21,284 bases of DNA from a virus: the IMG/VR virus record IMGVR_UViG_3300045996_001270, positions 1 to 21,284 of that record. The stretch is one strand, 5' to 3'. The translations under genes and the position numbers were made by a program. The notes under the pieces are model-generated. The model was given only the letters and a program-made list of their open reading frames with translations, did no database searches and was not told the origin of the DNA. Each line of letters opens with the position of its first letter. Positions within the stretch are counted from its first letter, which is position 1. Positions 7,240 through 14,391 of the stretch are shown piece by piece.

Positions 7240-7270
7240 TGTGGATTAGTTCCTCATGTGGATATATCAG
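7239..7270 (-). promoter_or_regulatory. 13-bp repeat copy plus a degenerate copy upstream of SSB
   Basis: The clearer copy at 7255-7270 reads CCTGATATATCCACAT on the coding strand and lies 15 nt before the SSB start. A weaker copy (GAACTAATCCACA) sits between it and the ATG. This is the only place with two near-adjacent copies. There is no gene in the 60 bp upstream of it. Confidence 0.55.
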
Positions 7271-7329
7271 GGCGTGCGGAAGGGCTGGCCGGCGGGCGGC
7301 TCAGCCAGTTCGGAGCAGTCGGGGGAGGT

Positions 7330-7458
7330 TCAGCTGTGGGCGGCTTCGAGTTCCGAGAAGTCGACGCCCGCCTCGACCAGCCGGAAGATCAGGTCGGTGG
7401 GCACCGGGCGGCCGGCCTCCAGGAGGGCGACGGCGCGGTCGATCAGGCGCTCGATCAT
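7330..7458 (-). CDS. Hypothetical peptide, 42 aa
   Basis: Starts MIERLIDRAVALLEAGRPVP and ends ELEAAHS. The ATG overlaps the previous stop (ATGA). It is amphipathic helical with balanced charge and no membrane segment. The frame after its stop stays open until the TGA inside the repeat at about 7268, but no start lies there. Real because of coupling; family unknown. Confidence 0.5.
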   Translation of the reverse strand: MIERLIDRAVALLEAGRPVPTDLIFRLVEAGVDFSELEAAHS

Positions 7459-7796
7459 GCGTCTTGTCCCGCGATGGAGAGGGTCTGCCAGGCCTGCCCC
7501 ACGGCGACCACGCAGGTCGGCCGCTTGGGGTAGGTCACGAGGATCGTCCAACTCCCCTCGGGGGAGACCAGGACTTCGAGGACGCCGCCATCGGCGGACA
7601 GCCCGAGCGCCTGCCGGGTCTCCTGGTGGCGCTCTTCGAGCCGCTTCAGGATTTCCTGGCGGTCGCCGCACACCGGGCGGCTCGCAGGAGCGGACGGCGC
7701 TGCTTCCTCGGCGAATGCGGGGGCCGAGGCGGTGCAGGTTGTGGCGAGCGAGGCGAGGCTCGTCGCGATCAGGGCGGAGAGGACGCGGCGGTTCAT
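7455..7796 (-). CDS. Exported hypothetical protein, 113 aa
   Basis: A clear Sec signal peptide (MNRRVLSALIATSLASLATT, cleavage probably after an Ala-x-Ala around residues 28-30, ...APAFA) precedes an Ala/Pro linker. A mature domain follows with VCGDRQEILKRLEERHQET and a beta-rich end containing a second Cys (PTCVVAVG). The two cysteines could form a disulfide in the periplasm. I chose ATG 7796 over GTG 7799 because GGGAG lies 8 nt upstream and the ATG overlaps the previous stop as TGATG. Possible roles in envelope modification or exclusion are not testable from sequence. Confidence 0.7.
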   Translation of the reverse strand: MNRRVLSALIATSLASLATTCTASAPAFAEEAAPSAPASRPVCGDRQEILKRLEERHQETRQALGLSADGGVLEVLVSPEGSWTILVTYPKRPTCVVAVGQAWQTLSIAGQDA

Positions 7797-8053
7797 CACA
7801 GCTCCCAGCGCATGTACTCGGACACGGCGGCGAACTCCGGCCGGCGGCCCGAGGCGTGGTTCATGAGGTTGCTGGTGGCGGACATCACGTCCTGGGCGTC
7901 GAGCCCGAAGCGCTCGGCGATCAGCACGAAGAGGGCGGCCGACGCGAGGACCTGAGCCTCACGGGGGAACCGCTGGATGGCGTCGAGCGCAGCCATCGTG
8001 GCCTCACCGGCGGTGGCGGTGGGCATCGAGTTCAGGCGGTCACGGTTGATCAT
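7796..8053 (-). CDS. Hypothetical helical protein, 85 aa
   Basis: Starts MINRDRLNSMPTATAGEATM and contains a hydrophobic helix (EAQVLASAALFVLIAERFGL) that could be membrane-associated or a packed helix pair. ATG 8053 is preferred because CGGAG precedes it; an upstream ATG at 8095 would add 14 residues with a poor ribosome site. It is the first gene after RNA polymerase and lies 67 nt beyond a repeat copy. No family recognised. Confidence 0.6.
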   Translation of the reverse strand: MINRDRLNSMPTATAGEATMAALDAIQRFPREAQVLASAALFVLIAERFGLDAQDVMSATSNLMNHASGRRPEFAAVSEYMRWEL

Positions 8054-8120
8054 GCGGAACTCCGTTTGGCATGGTGAAGGCAGGGGGTAATTCATCCCGC
8101 CACCGTAGCATCAGATGACG

Positions 8121-8136
8121 AGGTGGATTTGATCAG
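8121..8136 (-). promoter_or_regulatory. 13-bp repeat copy at the RNA polymerase stop codon
   Basis: Coding-strand CTGATCAAATCCACCT overlaps the RNA polymerase stop codon (TGA). It carries one extra A between TGATC and ATCCACC, so spacing is not fully fixed. The next gene starts 67 nt downstream. Confidence 0.5.
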
Positions 8137-10622
8137 ACGAAGAAAAAGTCGGACTGCTTGATCAGCTCAAGGTCCAGGGTGCCCATCGCCGGGGGCTCCG
8201 GGAGGGGCGCGCCGAGGGCGGCCTCGACGGTGGCCTTGAAGTCAGCCAGGACGTCGTTCTCCTGGTAGAGGTCGACGAACGCCTGGCGCAGGCACTGCCC
8301 GAGCATCTCAGCGTCCGCCGCCGGGCAGCCGTAGCTGTCGTGGACCATGGCGAACTCCTCGATGCCGTTGTCCGCCGCATAGCAGACCGAGAGCTGGAGG
8401 GCGGCGGCGTCCATCGAGTGGACGAAGTTGGGGGCCAGGCCGTTGGCCTGCTCCCTGGCGTTGATGGTCGGCAGGTACTCTTGGAGGACCGGCTTGATGA
8501 TCCTGTCTCCCAGGCGGGTGTCCACCTGGCGGGAGGTCACGTCGTAGCAGGCCTGGTGAACGGGGAACCCCACCGGGGTCACCCAGTCGAGAGGCAGCTG
8601 CTTCTTCGACGTGGCCTGGGCGACCTTCTTCAGCCAGTCCATCGCCTTCCGAGCAGCCACCACCACCTCCCCGATCGCGGTCCAGACGAGGCGCGTCAGG
8701 AAGAGGGTTGGCTCCAGCAGCTCACCCATCGGCCACGGCGAGACGTAGCTCGGGTCGCGCAGCTTGCGCGCCTCCACTTCCTCCTCGACGTAGGCCTGGA
8801 TGTACTGACGGCAGGAGTGGCGGGTGCCGCTGTAGGGCACCACCATGACCGGCCGCTTGGTGGTCTTGCGGGTCACCCCGAAGTCCAGCCACTGCTGCGC
8901 CAGCAGACGCTCGGCTTCCCCATCGGCATCAGTTGCCGGCGTGGATACGATACGGCGCAGCTTATGCAGCGTGACGTTGGCCACCTCCTGGTAGATGTCC
9001 GAGGGCTTGTCGGCCGGCACCAGGTTCACCGCCTTGCCACCCCTCGGGTCGCGCAGCATGGCGGAGTAGTGCTGGAGGCCGTTGCAGCTGCCGTCCAGGG
9101 AGACGGGCAGGGTCGAGACGAAGCCGTAGCCATGGGCCTGGAAGGCGGCCCACTCGAAGCAGAAGGCGAGGAACTGCCAGGGCTTGTCGGCCTCGGTCCA
9201 CCACCGCTCCGAGATGGGGTCGGAGGCGCAGGCGAGGATCTTCTGCTCGTGCTCCTGCACCCAGGCGATGCGCCCGTCCAGGCTCACCTTGTCGTAGCCG
9301 AAGATGCCGGCGCCGTGGATCATGAGCCAGCCCGCTGCGATCGGGTCGTTGATCGGCTTGCCCTTGGCGAAGGTCAGCAGCCCCTTGGCCAGGTCGTTGC
9401 CCTGCGGCGTCAGGAACAAGGGCATGGGGTACACCCGCCCGCGGAAGTCGAGCTGGTGCGGGAAGTAGATCGCCAGCTCGTCCTTGAACTTGTCGGCGAG
9501 CCAAAGGATCTTCCCAGCCTGGAGCCGCTTCGACCTGATCTTGGCGTTGTAGCCGTGGATGCGAGCGGCGTCCCGCTTCCAGGCCTTCTTGATCTCCTCG
9601 TCCCGGAGGTGCTCGTGGTCACCCTTAGGCTGCTGTCCGCAGAACGGGCAGGGAGGGAGCGCCACGTCATCCCGAGGCGGGAGCTTGCCGACCGTGATGC
9701 CGGCATCCCAATACCAGTGGGCCACAGCCAGCACGTCCTGCCGGATGCGCCAGCCAGTTCTGTCGATGCGCTCGACGGCCTCCCGCACGGTCGCCATGTC
9801 CTCCCATCGGTCCTTGATGGGCTTCAGGTGGGACGAGGAGGTCTTGACGAAGTGCCGGCGGACGAAGTGCGAGTAGTAGCCCCCATTGGTCGGGCTCGAC
9901 CAGGGCTTCGGCTCGACCAGCATCGGCAGGAGCATGGGGGAGAGCAGCTCGCAGCGAGAGACCTTCGAGTTGATCCAGTCGAGAGCCTTTGCGGTGGCCT
10001 GGAGGTAGAGGACGCTCTTCTTCGACCGGTCCCACACCATCTCCATGGACGCGAAGCCGGTCGTCTCGATCATCATGTCGAGACAGGCCATGCCGAGGTG
10101 CAGCCGCTCCTGGTGGGACAGGCTGTCGAACTCGGTGCCGTACTTGTTGGCGGCGTAGGTCATGACCTTCTCGCGGTAGCCCCGGTGCGAGGAGCGGCGG
10201 ACGTTCTCGGCCACCTTGTTGTAGAGCTTGGGCTGCTGCTGCTCGAAGGCCTGGTAGCGCAGCTCGTTCTCCAGCTGCCCGCCGATGGCGATGGCGACCT
10301 TGGTGACCGGCTGCGTGCGGGTGATCCCATCGAGCGTGACCTTCATGATGATGAAGGCCGCCACCTGAGGGTCGATCAGGGACAGGTGCTTGACTGCGCT
10401 GTGCCGGCGACCCCGGCCGCCACTCATGGCCTTCTCGACGAAGGCTTCGATCGCCTTGGCCAGCGGCTCGATCGCCTGGCTGACCATCTGCAAGCCGTAG
10501 GGGGTGGTGCTCTCCTCGTGGGTGTCTCGGGCTCGGGTGATGCGGGCTCGGAACTGCTCGGTCCCGAGACCCTGCATCTCTTCCTCAAGCTCGGCTTGGC
10601 GCTGCATCAGAGCGTCGTTCAT
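8133..10622 (-). CDS. T7-like single-subunit DNA-directed RNA polymerase
   Basis: 829 aa, against 883 in T7. Hallmarks are intact: LDFRGRVYPMPLFLTPQGND, SLDGSCNGLQHYSAML with catalytic D510 (T7 D537), GVTRKTTKRPVMVVPYSGT with K589 and Y597 (T7 K631, Y639), PNFVHSMDAAALQLS, and AMVHDSYG with D762 (T7 D812). The C-terminus SDFFFV parallels the T7 SDFAFA foot. The promoter-recognition loop (about 692-718) differs from T7, so it should read a different promoter. Residues 325-338 contain CPFC and HEH, a CxxC-x7-HxH pattern not present in T7 RNAP. The enzyme would transcribe the replication and structural genes. ATG 10622 lies 30 nt from a repeat copy. Confidence 0.98.
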   Translation of the reverse strand: MNDALMQRQAELEEEMQGLGTEQFRARITRARDTHEESTTPYGLQMVSQAIEPLAKAIEAFVEKAMSGGRGRRHSAVKHLSLIDPQVAAFIIMKVTLDGITRTQPVTKVAIAIGGQLENELRYQAFEQQQPKLYNKVAENVRRSSHRGYREKVMTYAANKYGTEFDSLSHQERLHLGMACLDMMIETTGFASMEMVWDRSKKSVLYLQATAKALDWINSKVSRCELLSPMLLPMLVEPKPWSSPTNGGYYSHFVRRHFVKTSSSHLKPIKDRWEDMATVREAVERIDRTGWRIRQDVLAVAHWYWDAGITVGKLPPRDDVALPPCPFCGQQPKGDHEHLRDEEIKKAWKRDAARIHGYNAKIRSKRLQAGKILWLADKFKDELAIYFPHQLDFRGRVYPMPLFLTPQGNDLAKGLLTFAKGKPINDPIAAGWLMIHGAGIFGYDKVSLDGRIAWVQEHEQKILACASDPISERWWTEADKPWQFLAFCFEWAAFQAHGYGFVSTLPVSLDGSCNGLQHYSAMLRDPRGGKAVNLVPADKPSDIYQEVANVTLHKLRRIVSTPATDADGEAERLLAQQWLDFGVTRKTTKRPVMVVPYSGTRHSCRQYIQAYVEEEVEARKLRDPSYVSPWPMGELLEPTLFLTRLVWTAIGEVVVAARKAMDWLKKVAQATSKKQLPLDWVTPVGFPVHQACYDVTSRQVDTRLGDRIIKPVLQEYLPTINAREQANGLAPNFVHSMDAAALQLSVCYAADNGIEEFAMVHDSYGCPAADAEMLGQCLRQAFVDLYQENDVLADFKATVEAALGAPLPEPPAMGTLDLELIKQSDFFFV

Positions 10623-10652
10623 GGGCGCCTCTCTGCGGTGGAAGTGATGTCT

Positions 10653-10669
10653 TGGTGGATAGATCAGGG
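10653..10669 (-). promoter_or_regulatory. 13-bp repeat copy upstream of RNA polymerase
   Basis: Coding-strand CCCTGATCTATCCACCA, the best match to the consensus, 30 nt before the RNA polymerase ATG. With the next copy it shares a longer context (TTCGTG, then CCTGA, then CTATCCACCA). Confidence 0.65.
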
Positions 10670-10682
10670 CACACGAATGGCG

Positions 10683-10901
10683 TTACGCCAGGTCGGCCGG
10701 CCGCGAGCGCAGGCAGCGGACCTTGGTGTAGTGCCCTTCGAGGAGCCGCTCGGGGTACTGCGCGGCGGAGAACTGCCCGTACTGGAGGCACACGGCCGGG
10801 CTCGGGGCGGGCTCGGCGTACCAGTAGTCGGTCGCCGTGTTAGGCGTGCAGTCACCCCCGAGGATGCCGAGGGCGCAGATCAGGACCTGGACGGTGAACA
10901 T
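10683..10901 (-). CDS. Small exported or membrane-anchored peptide, 72 aa
   Basis: ATG 10901 has GAGAGG upstream. The N-terminus MFTVQVLICALGILGGDC is hydrophobic without a basic n-region and ends in LGGDC, so it is either a weak signal or anchor. The rest is polar with four Cys in total (including TPNTATDYWYAEP then VCLQYGQ, and KVRCLRSRP). It lies between the winged-helix gene and RNA polymerase, in the slot where T7-like phages carry small host-takeover genes. No family recognised; competing frames in this interval read as shadows. Confidence 0.55.
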   Translation of the reverse strand: MFTVQVLICALGILGGDCTPNTATDYWYAEPAPSPAVCLQYGQFSAAQYPERLLEGHYTKVRCLRSRPADLA

Positions 10902-10930
10902 GAGACCTCTCGATGTTGGAAGAGATGGCG

Positions 10931-10946
10931 TGGTGGATAGGTCAGG
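10931..10946 (-). promoter_or_regulatory. 13-bp repeat copy after the winged-helix gene
   Basis: Coding-strand CCTGACCTATCCACCA includes the winged-helix gene's TGA stop and lies 29 nt before the next ATG at 10901. Context TTCGTGCGGCCTGA resembles that of the RNA polymerase copy. Confidence 0.65.
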
Positions 10947-11214
10947 CCGCACGAAATCCAGCCGCAGCAGCCAGCGTGCGGGCGCGGGCGCTGAGCTTCT
11001 CCGCCCGAGAGAGCAGTGACCGGTAGGCGCGGTCCAGTTCCTCGGCCGTCGCGGCGGCAACCAGCTTGTACCCTCGGCTCTGTCCGATGATCAGGTGGCC
11101 GTTCTCCTCAGCCAGCTGACGGATCTCGCGCGGGGTGATGCCGGTGCTGGCCTCGATCTCGGGAGCCGGATGCCACGCACCATCGGCTAGGCAGTCGAGC
11201 AGTGCCTCCTTCAT
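10942..11214 (-). CDS. Small winged-helix/helix-turn-helix protein, 90 aa
   Basis: MKEALLDCLADGAWHPAPEI is followed by EASTGITPREIRQLAEENGH, a helix-turn-helix with recognition helix TPREIRQLAEENG, then strand LIIGQSRGYKLV as the wing. The C-terminal part is helical and Ala/Arg-rich (SRAEKLSARARTLAAAAGF). ATG 11214 is chosen because AAGGAG lies 7 nt upstream. It is the gene nearest the tRNA/att region on the RNA polymerase side. A regulator of the early-to-middle switch, or a repressor acting on the 13-bp repeats, is possible but unproven. Confidence 0.75.
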   Translation of the reverse strand: MKEALLDCLADGAWHPAPEIEASTGITPREIRQLAEENGHLIIGQSRGYKLVAAATAEELDRAYRSLLSRAEKLSARARTLAAAAGFRAA

Positions 11215-11249
11215 GGGGCATCTCCTTGGGTGGGAACGGAGGGGGAACG

Positions 11250-11267
11250 CGCAACAAATCCGCAACA
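11250..11267. repeat. Two CGCAACA repeats left of tRNA-Leu (putative integrase arm sites)
   Basis: CGCAACA occurs at 11250-11256 and 11261-11267, both in plus orientation, 11 bp apart. The second is part of GCAACATCGCC (11262-11272), which recurs exactly at 11525-11535 on the other side of the tRNA. Confidence 0.45.
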
Positions 11268-11416
11268 TCGCCAATCCACCAATGCACTCTGTTGGCAAGG
11301 CGCATAGTAGCGGGCACGACGATGCGGCACCGGCTGGAGCCGGCGGAAAACCTACGTTAGGGGATCAGTTGGAGGGGTGCGTAGCTGGGCGCGACAGATT
11401 TTGAGGCTGTCGAGCG

Positions 11417-11503
11417 TGGTGCCGGGGACGGGAGTTGAACCCGTAAGCCCTTGCGGGCGCTGGATTTTGAGTCCAGTGCGTTTACCAGTTTCGCCACCCC
11501 GGC
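11417..11503 (-). tRNA. tRNA-Leu (anticodon CAA)
   Basis: 87 nt including an encoded CCA end. The acceptor stem GCCGGGG pairs perfectly with CCCCGGC, with discriminator A. The anticodon arm is CTGGA-CTCAAAA-TCCAG, giving anticodon CAA. There is a long variable arm, as in class II leucine tRNAs, and a T arm with GTTCAACTC. The D-arm segment AAACTGGTAAACGC differs from the AATTGGTAGACGC common in bacterial tRNA-Leu, suggesting a phage-evolved copy. tRNA-Leu genes are frequent integration targets of tyrosine integrases. Here phage genes lie on both sides. Confidence 0.93.
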
Positions 11504-11504
11504 C

Positions 11505-11549
11505 CGCAACATTCGCATCCGAATGCAACATCGCCGCAACAACGCAACA
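11505..11549. repeat. Four YGCAACA repeats right of tRNA-Leu (putative integrase arm sites)
   Basis: Copies begin at 11505, 11524, 11535 and 11543, all in plus orientation, matching the two copies on the other side of the tRNA. Direct-repeat arms on both sides of a tRNA-type core are how tyrosine-integrase attP sites are built. The rest of the interval to the PIN gene (11550-11681) shows no gene. Confidence 0.45.
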
Positions 11550-11681
11550 TGCCACGGCGGGGCAGCAGATCAAGTCTGTTCGCGGGTGGTGGCGAGTACC
11601 TCAGGAGACACTCGCCGCAATACATCGACAAGCGCATCGGGCATTTCCGGTCCCATGCGTCCCATCCGTCGCACCGGGCGC

Positions 11682-13061
11682 CTACGCTACAACGCTGTCG
11701 TGAACAGAGGCTCCTGATCCCGGTTCATCCTCCCACAGCCACGGGATCGGCCCTTGGACCGTCAGGTGCCAGTATCCTCGTTGCTCCAGATCGGAGAGGA
11801 GAGCCTTCCATGCCGCCAACCCCGGCACTCTACCTCTTATGGAGCGATCCGCCATCTTGCCATCTGACTCAGCAGAATAACGGAACTCAAACCCATGGCT
11901 AGCAACCAGCCTGCGCAACTCCGCACATTTTTCATCTCCTGGCCCCCCCATTTCAAAGATATCCACCGCGAACTCGTCACCATCGGTTCTGATATACTTG
12001 GCGACGCGGTCCTGAAACGGATAGCCGGCCCCCTCCGCCCATCTCGCCTCCAGCTCACTTAAAAAAACGTTCGTCACGTGCGAATTGTCTCTCATTCCTT
12101 CACCCCGGACCTTGAGAATACCAGGCCACTCGCTAGAGTGAAGCGTGCCCGACAAGCGGAACTGTAGTTCAAATGCGATCTGCATGTCATCAGGTGCCTC
12201 AGTTCGAAACACCCGTCCATCGATAAAGTGAGAAACCCAGAAAGAGGCTGATGGTCCGTCATAGTGCTCACGCACACAGCTGTTCAGCCACTGCTCTATT
12301 TGAGCAATCATGCCTTCACTTTCATCGTGAGACATCGCGGTCATGGCATTGAGCGCCTTCAAGCAGTCGACAAGAGTCGAGTAGGCCTTCAGATGATTGT
12401 TCGAGATGACTAATGTTTCCGAGAGTCTGGAAGCTAAAAGCTTTGCTCCGGCATGCGCCTCTTCGGAAAAGCTATCATCCACTAACTTTTCTGAAATTCT
12501 ATTGCTTCCATCATTCTTGTCAACAAAAAAGGCATCATCCCCCGTTACGAAATACACGTCATGATCTGCAAGAAGAGAAACGGCAGCTTCCCATATGAGG
12601 GTGTCTCGAAATTGTTCTATTTCCTTTCCGCTTCTCTTATCCTTGTGATGATTTGGTGGAATTCTCTCTACGACTTTCGTTATCGCAGCTCGAACTTGAT
12701 CCAGTGTGAGGGGGACCAAAAGTAAAACATCTTGCATCTCAGCCAAAGCGAAGCCAAAGCCTTGTTCTACGGTATGCTCGGATGGCAAACCGCCAGAAAT
12801 GTCCAAACCAGAGAAGTTTCTTAAATAGCGAGCATTGTCTCGAATGTGCTTTAAAGCAGTGCGTGCTTCTTTTTGCGCTTTTGCTCTTGTCTCTGCTTCG
12901 ACAACCTCCGGCAGTGCAAGCTGGAGGCGGTTGGATCGAAGATGATGCAACAGCGCGGCGCCCGGCCCCGACCGGAGTAAATGCTCTTTTCGCCAGACAC
13001 TGCTGTCTAGGACAACGACGGCCGACGATCGTGAGCCTGGTGCTGCCATGGCGGCTTTCAT
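11682..13061 (-). CDS. PIN-domain (DUF4935-like) putative ribonuclease, 459 aa
   Basis: The N-terminal third reads as a PIN nuclease of the DUF4935 type: VVVLDSSVWRKEHL (D19), LALPEVVEAE (E52/E55), FRDTLIWEAAVSLL (D153) and DVYFVTGDDAFF (D175/D176). These are the acidic residues expected to bind metal. The remaining 270 residues match no family I recognise and may sense or bind a partner. The gene is much richer in A/T than its neighbours (two 60-base lines hand-counted at 33% and 45% GC), pointing to recent transfer. It sits between the att/tRNA region and the integrase, a typical cargo site. A role in defence or superinfection exclusion is inferred. ATG 13061 and the internal ATG four codons later are both possible starts. 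Confidence 0.75.
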   Translation of the reverse strand: MKAAMAAPGSRSSAVVVLDSSVWRKEHLLRSGPGAALLHHLRSNRLQLALPEVVEAETRAKAQKEARTALKHIRDNARYLRNFSGLDISGGLPSEHTVEQGFGFALAEMQDVLLLVPLTLDQVRAAITKVVERIPPNHHKDKRSGKEIEQFRDTLIWEAAVSLLADHDVYFVTGDDAFFVDKNDGSNRISEKLVDDSFSEEAHAGAKLLASRLSETLVISNNHLKAYSTLVDCLKALNAMTAMSHDESEGMIAQIEQWLNSCVREHYDGPSASFWVSHFIDGRVFRTEAPDDMQIAFELQFRLSGTLHSSEWPGILKVRGEGMRDNSHVTNVFLSELEARWAEGAGYPFQDRVAKYIRTDGDEFAVDIFEMGGPGDEKCAELRRLVASHGFEFRYSAESDGKMADRSIRGRVPGLAAWKALLSDLEQRGYWHLTVQGPIPWLWEDEPGSGASVHDSVVA

Positions 13062-13138
13062 CTGCGGTTGCGCGGCTGAAGCTATCTAATACTTTGCGCA
13101 CCAGCTTGTCGAGCACCGGCGGCGGCGGCTGTCAGGGC

Positions 13139-13160
13139 AAAAAACCCGCCGGGTGGCGGG
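13139..13160 (-). terminator. Rho-independent terminator of the integrase operon
   Basis: On the minus strand CCCGCC-ACCC-GGCGGG is followed by TTTTTT. This is a textbook intrinsic terminator downstream of the integrase and its small companion gene. It should insulate them from the PIN gene, which starts 78 nt further on. Confidence 0.88.
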
Positions 13161-13188
13161 CTCGGGCAGGCGGGGAGGTGGGGAGGGA

Positions 13189-13257
13189 TCAGCGGGCGGC
13201 GGCGCGGCACTCCTGCCAATGCTTGCGGACGCTGGCGGGTGACGTGTTAGGAGCCAC
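13189..13257 (-). CDS. Possible 22-aa peptide with GTG start
   Basis: The frame from GTG 13257 reads VAPNTSPASVRKHWQECRAA and ends AR. It overlaps the preceding small gene by 11 nt and ends before the terminator. The basic, structured look suggests coding, but no clear ribosome site is present. It may be chance. Confidence 0.25.
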   Translation of the reverse strand: MAPNTSPASVRKHWQECRAAAR

Positions 13258-13363
13258 GTGCTGGCCCGAGCCTGGTAGACTTGCCCCATGGGGAGGGCTT
13301 CTCGATGTACCAGAGGAACAGCACCACGACGATTGCGGTCAGCAGGAAGTTGGTCGGGGTCAT
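13247..13363 (-). CDS. Single-pass membrane peptide, 38 aa, coupled to integrase
   Basis: MTPTNFLLTAIVVVLFLWYI is a transmembrane segment followed by a short basic tail (EKPSPWGKSTRLGPARGS). Its ATG overlaps the integrase stop (ATGA) and GGGAG lies just upstream. It is co-transcribed with the integrase and ends before the terminator. The function is unknown; a holin-like or exclusion peptide is conceivable. Confidence 0.6.
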   Translation of the reverse strand: MTPTNFLLTAIVVVLFLWYIEKPSPWGKSTRLGPARGS

Positions 13364-14391
13364 GCGTCTCCCTCAAGGGCCTGGACCGCAGCCAGCAGGT
13401 TGGCCGGCGCGAGGTGCGCGTAGCGCATGGTCACCTGGATGGTCTTATGGCCCATCCATTCCTGGACCACCTTCAGGGGCACGCTCCGCTGGACCAGCCG
13501 GCTGGCGCAGGTGTGGCGCAGGGAGTGGGGCACGAACTGCTTGTCCTCGCCGAGCCCCATCGTGACCTTGGCCCTGTCCCACGGGCGGCGCAGCCAGTCG
13601 TGGTCGTAGGGAAACAGGTTGGTGACCCCGGTGCCGGACGCCGAGTAGCTGACCATGTAGAGCCGGCGCTTGATCACCTCGGAGGCGCGCTTGGTCAGCG
13701 GCACCGAGCGGGGATGATCGGCCTTGTTCTCCCACACGTGCAGGAGCCGCTGCCGCTGGTCGACGTCCCGCACCGTGAGACGGAACAGCTCGCCGACTCG
13801 GAGCCCGGTGTCGATCAGAACGGTGACCGCATCGACGTGATCAGGCAGGGACCACTGCTCCAGCAGCCCGAGCAGGACGCGCTCCTCGTCCGCCGTGAGG
13901 TAGCGGATGCGACCGACCCCCTCCCGCAGGCGGGGCAGCTTGGGCTTGAAGGCTAGGCCTCGCCGCTCGACGGCCACGGTCAGCATCTTGGACAGGGCGG
14001 CCATCTTCCGGTTGATGGTGCCGTTGGCCAGCCCCTCGTCCTTGAGGTCCTGCACGTACTCGTCGAGCGCATCGGTGGTGATGTGATCGAGCCGGGTCTC
14101 GCGGCCGAAGTGGTCGAGCGCAGACTGCGCGTTGACCTGGGCGGTGTGTCCCCCTCGGGTGTCAGCCCAGGCAACACGCATGGTGGTGTCGAGCGCCCGC
14201 TGGAGGGTCCACACCTCGGCGGCCGGGGCCGAAGGCAGGCCAGCCTTCAGCTCCCGGTGCTTCGCGAGGGCCTCTTCGAGGGAGTGGCAGGTGGCGGTCT
14301 GGCGGGCTCCCCCTACCGAGACGTCGACAAGGAAGCTGTCTCCTCGGGCACGAATGCCACGGGGAAGTCGGAGGCCGGTGACGACAGCCAT
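13360..14391 (-). CDS. int: Tyrosine-family phage integrase, 343 aa
   Basis: A complete site-specific recombinase. Residues 1-50 resemble an arm-binding domain (RGIRARGDSFLVDVSVGG), 60-150 the SAM-like core-binding domain (LDEYVQDLKDEGLANGTINR), and 165-343 the catalytic domain. Catalytic residues are all visible: R198 (DTGLRVGELFRL), K223, H289-x-x-R292 (VPHSLRHTCASRL), H315 (WMGHKTIQVT) and Y324 (MRYAHL). ATG 14391 is chosen over longer frames because GAGGAG precedes it. It overlaps the upstream membrane gene by 79 nt. It would integrate and, with a directionality factor, excise the phage; the tRNA-Leu 1.9 kb away is the likely target. Confidence 0.96.
   Translation of the reverse strand: MAVVTGLRLPRGIRARGDSFLVDVSVGGARQTATCHSLEEALAKHRELKAGLPSAPAAEVWTLQRALDTTMRVAWADTRGGHTAQVNAQSALDHFGRETRLDHITTDALDEYVQDLKDEGLANGTINRKMAALSKMLTVAVERRGLAFKPKLPRLREGVGRIRYLTADEERVLLGLLEQWSLPDHVDAVTVLIDTGLRVGELFRLTVRDVDQRQRLLHVWENKADHPRSVPLTKRASEVIKRRLYMVSYSASGTGVTNLFPYDHDWLRRPWDRAKVTMGLGEDKQFVPHSLRHTCASRLVQRSVPLKVVQEWMGHKTIQVTMRYAHLAPANLLAAVQALEGDA

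Noticed and set aside
8340-10940. 866-codon plus-strand open frame opposite RNA polymerase
   Set aside because: Antisense shadow; composition is repetitive Val/Leu/Gly/Asp, and the minus strand encodes a complete T7-like RNA polymerase.
11273-11284. Opposite-orientation copy of the 13-bp element near the winged-helix gene
   Set aside because: Only AATCCACCA matches, the TGATC half is absent and the orientation is reversed, so it was not counted.
11417-11503. tRNA-Leu as a prophage/host junction (attL or attR)
   Set aside because: Genes on both sides are phage-like and repeat arrays occur on both sides, so a host boundary here is not supported.
11357-11542. 61-codon minus-strand open frame over the tRNA
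   Set aside because: It is a translation through the tRNA-Leu gene; the cloverleaf with perfect acceptor stem explains the sequence.
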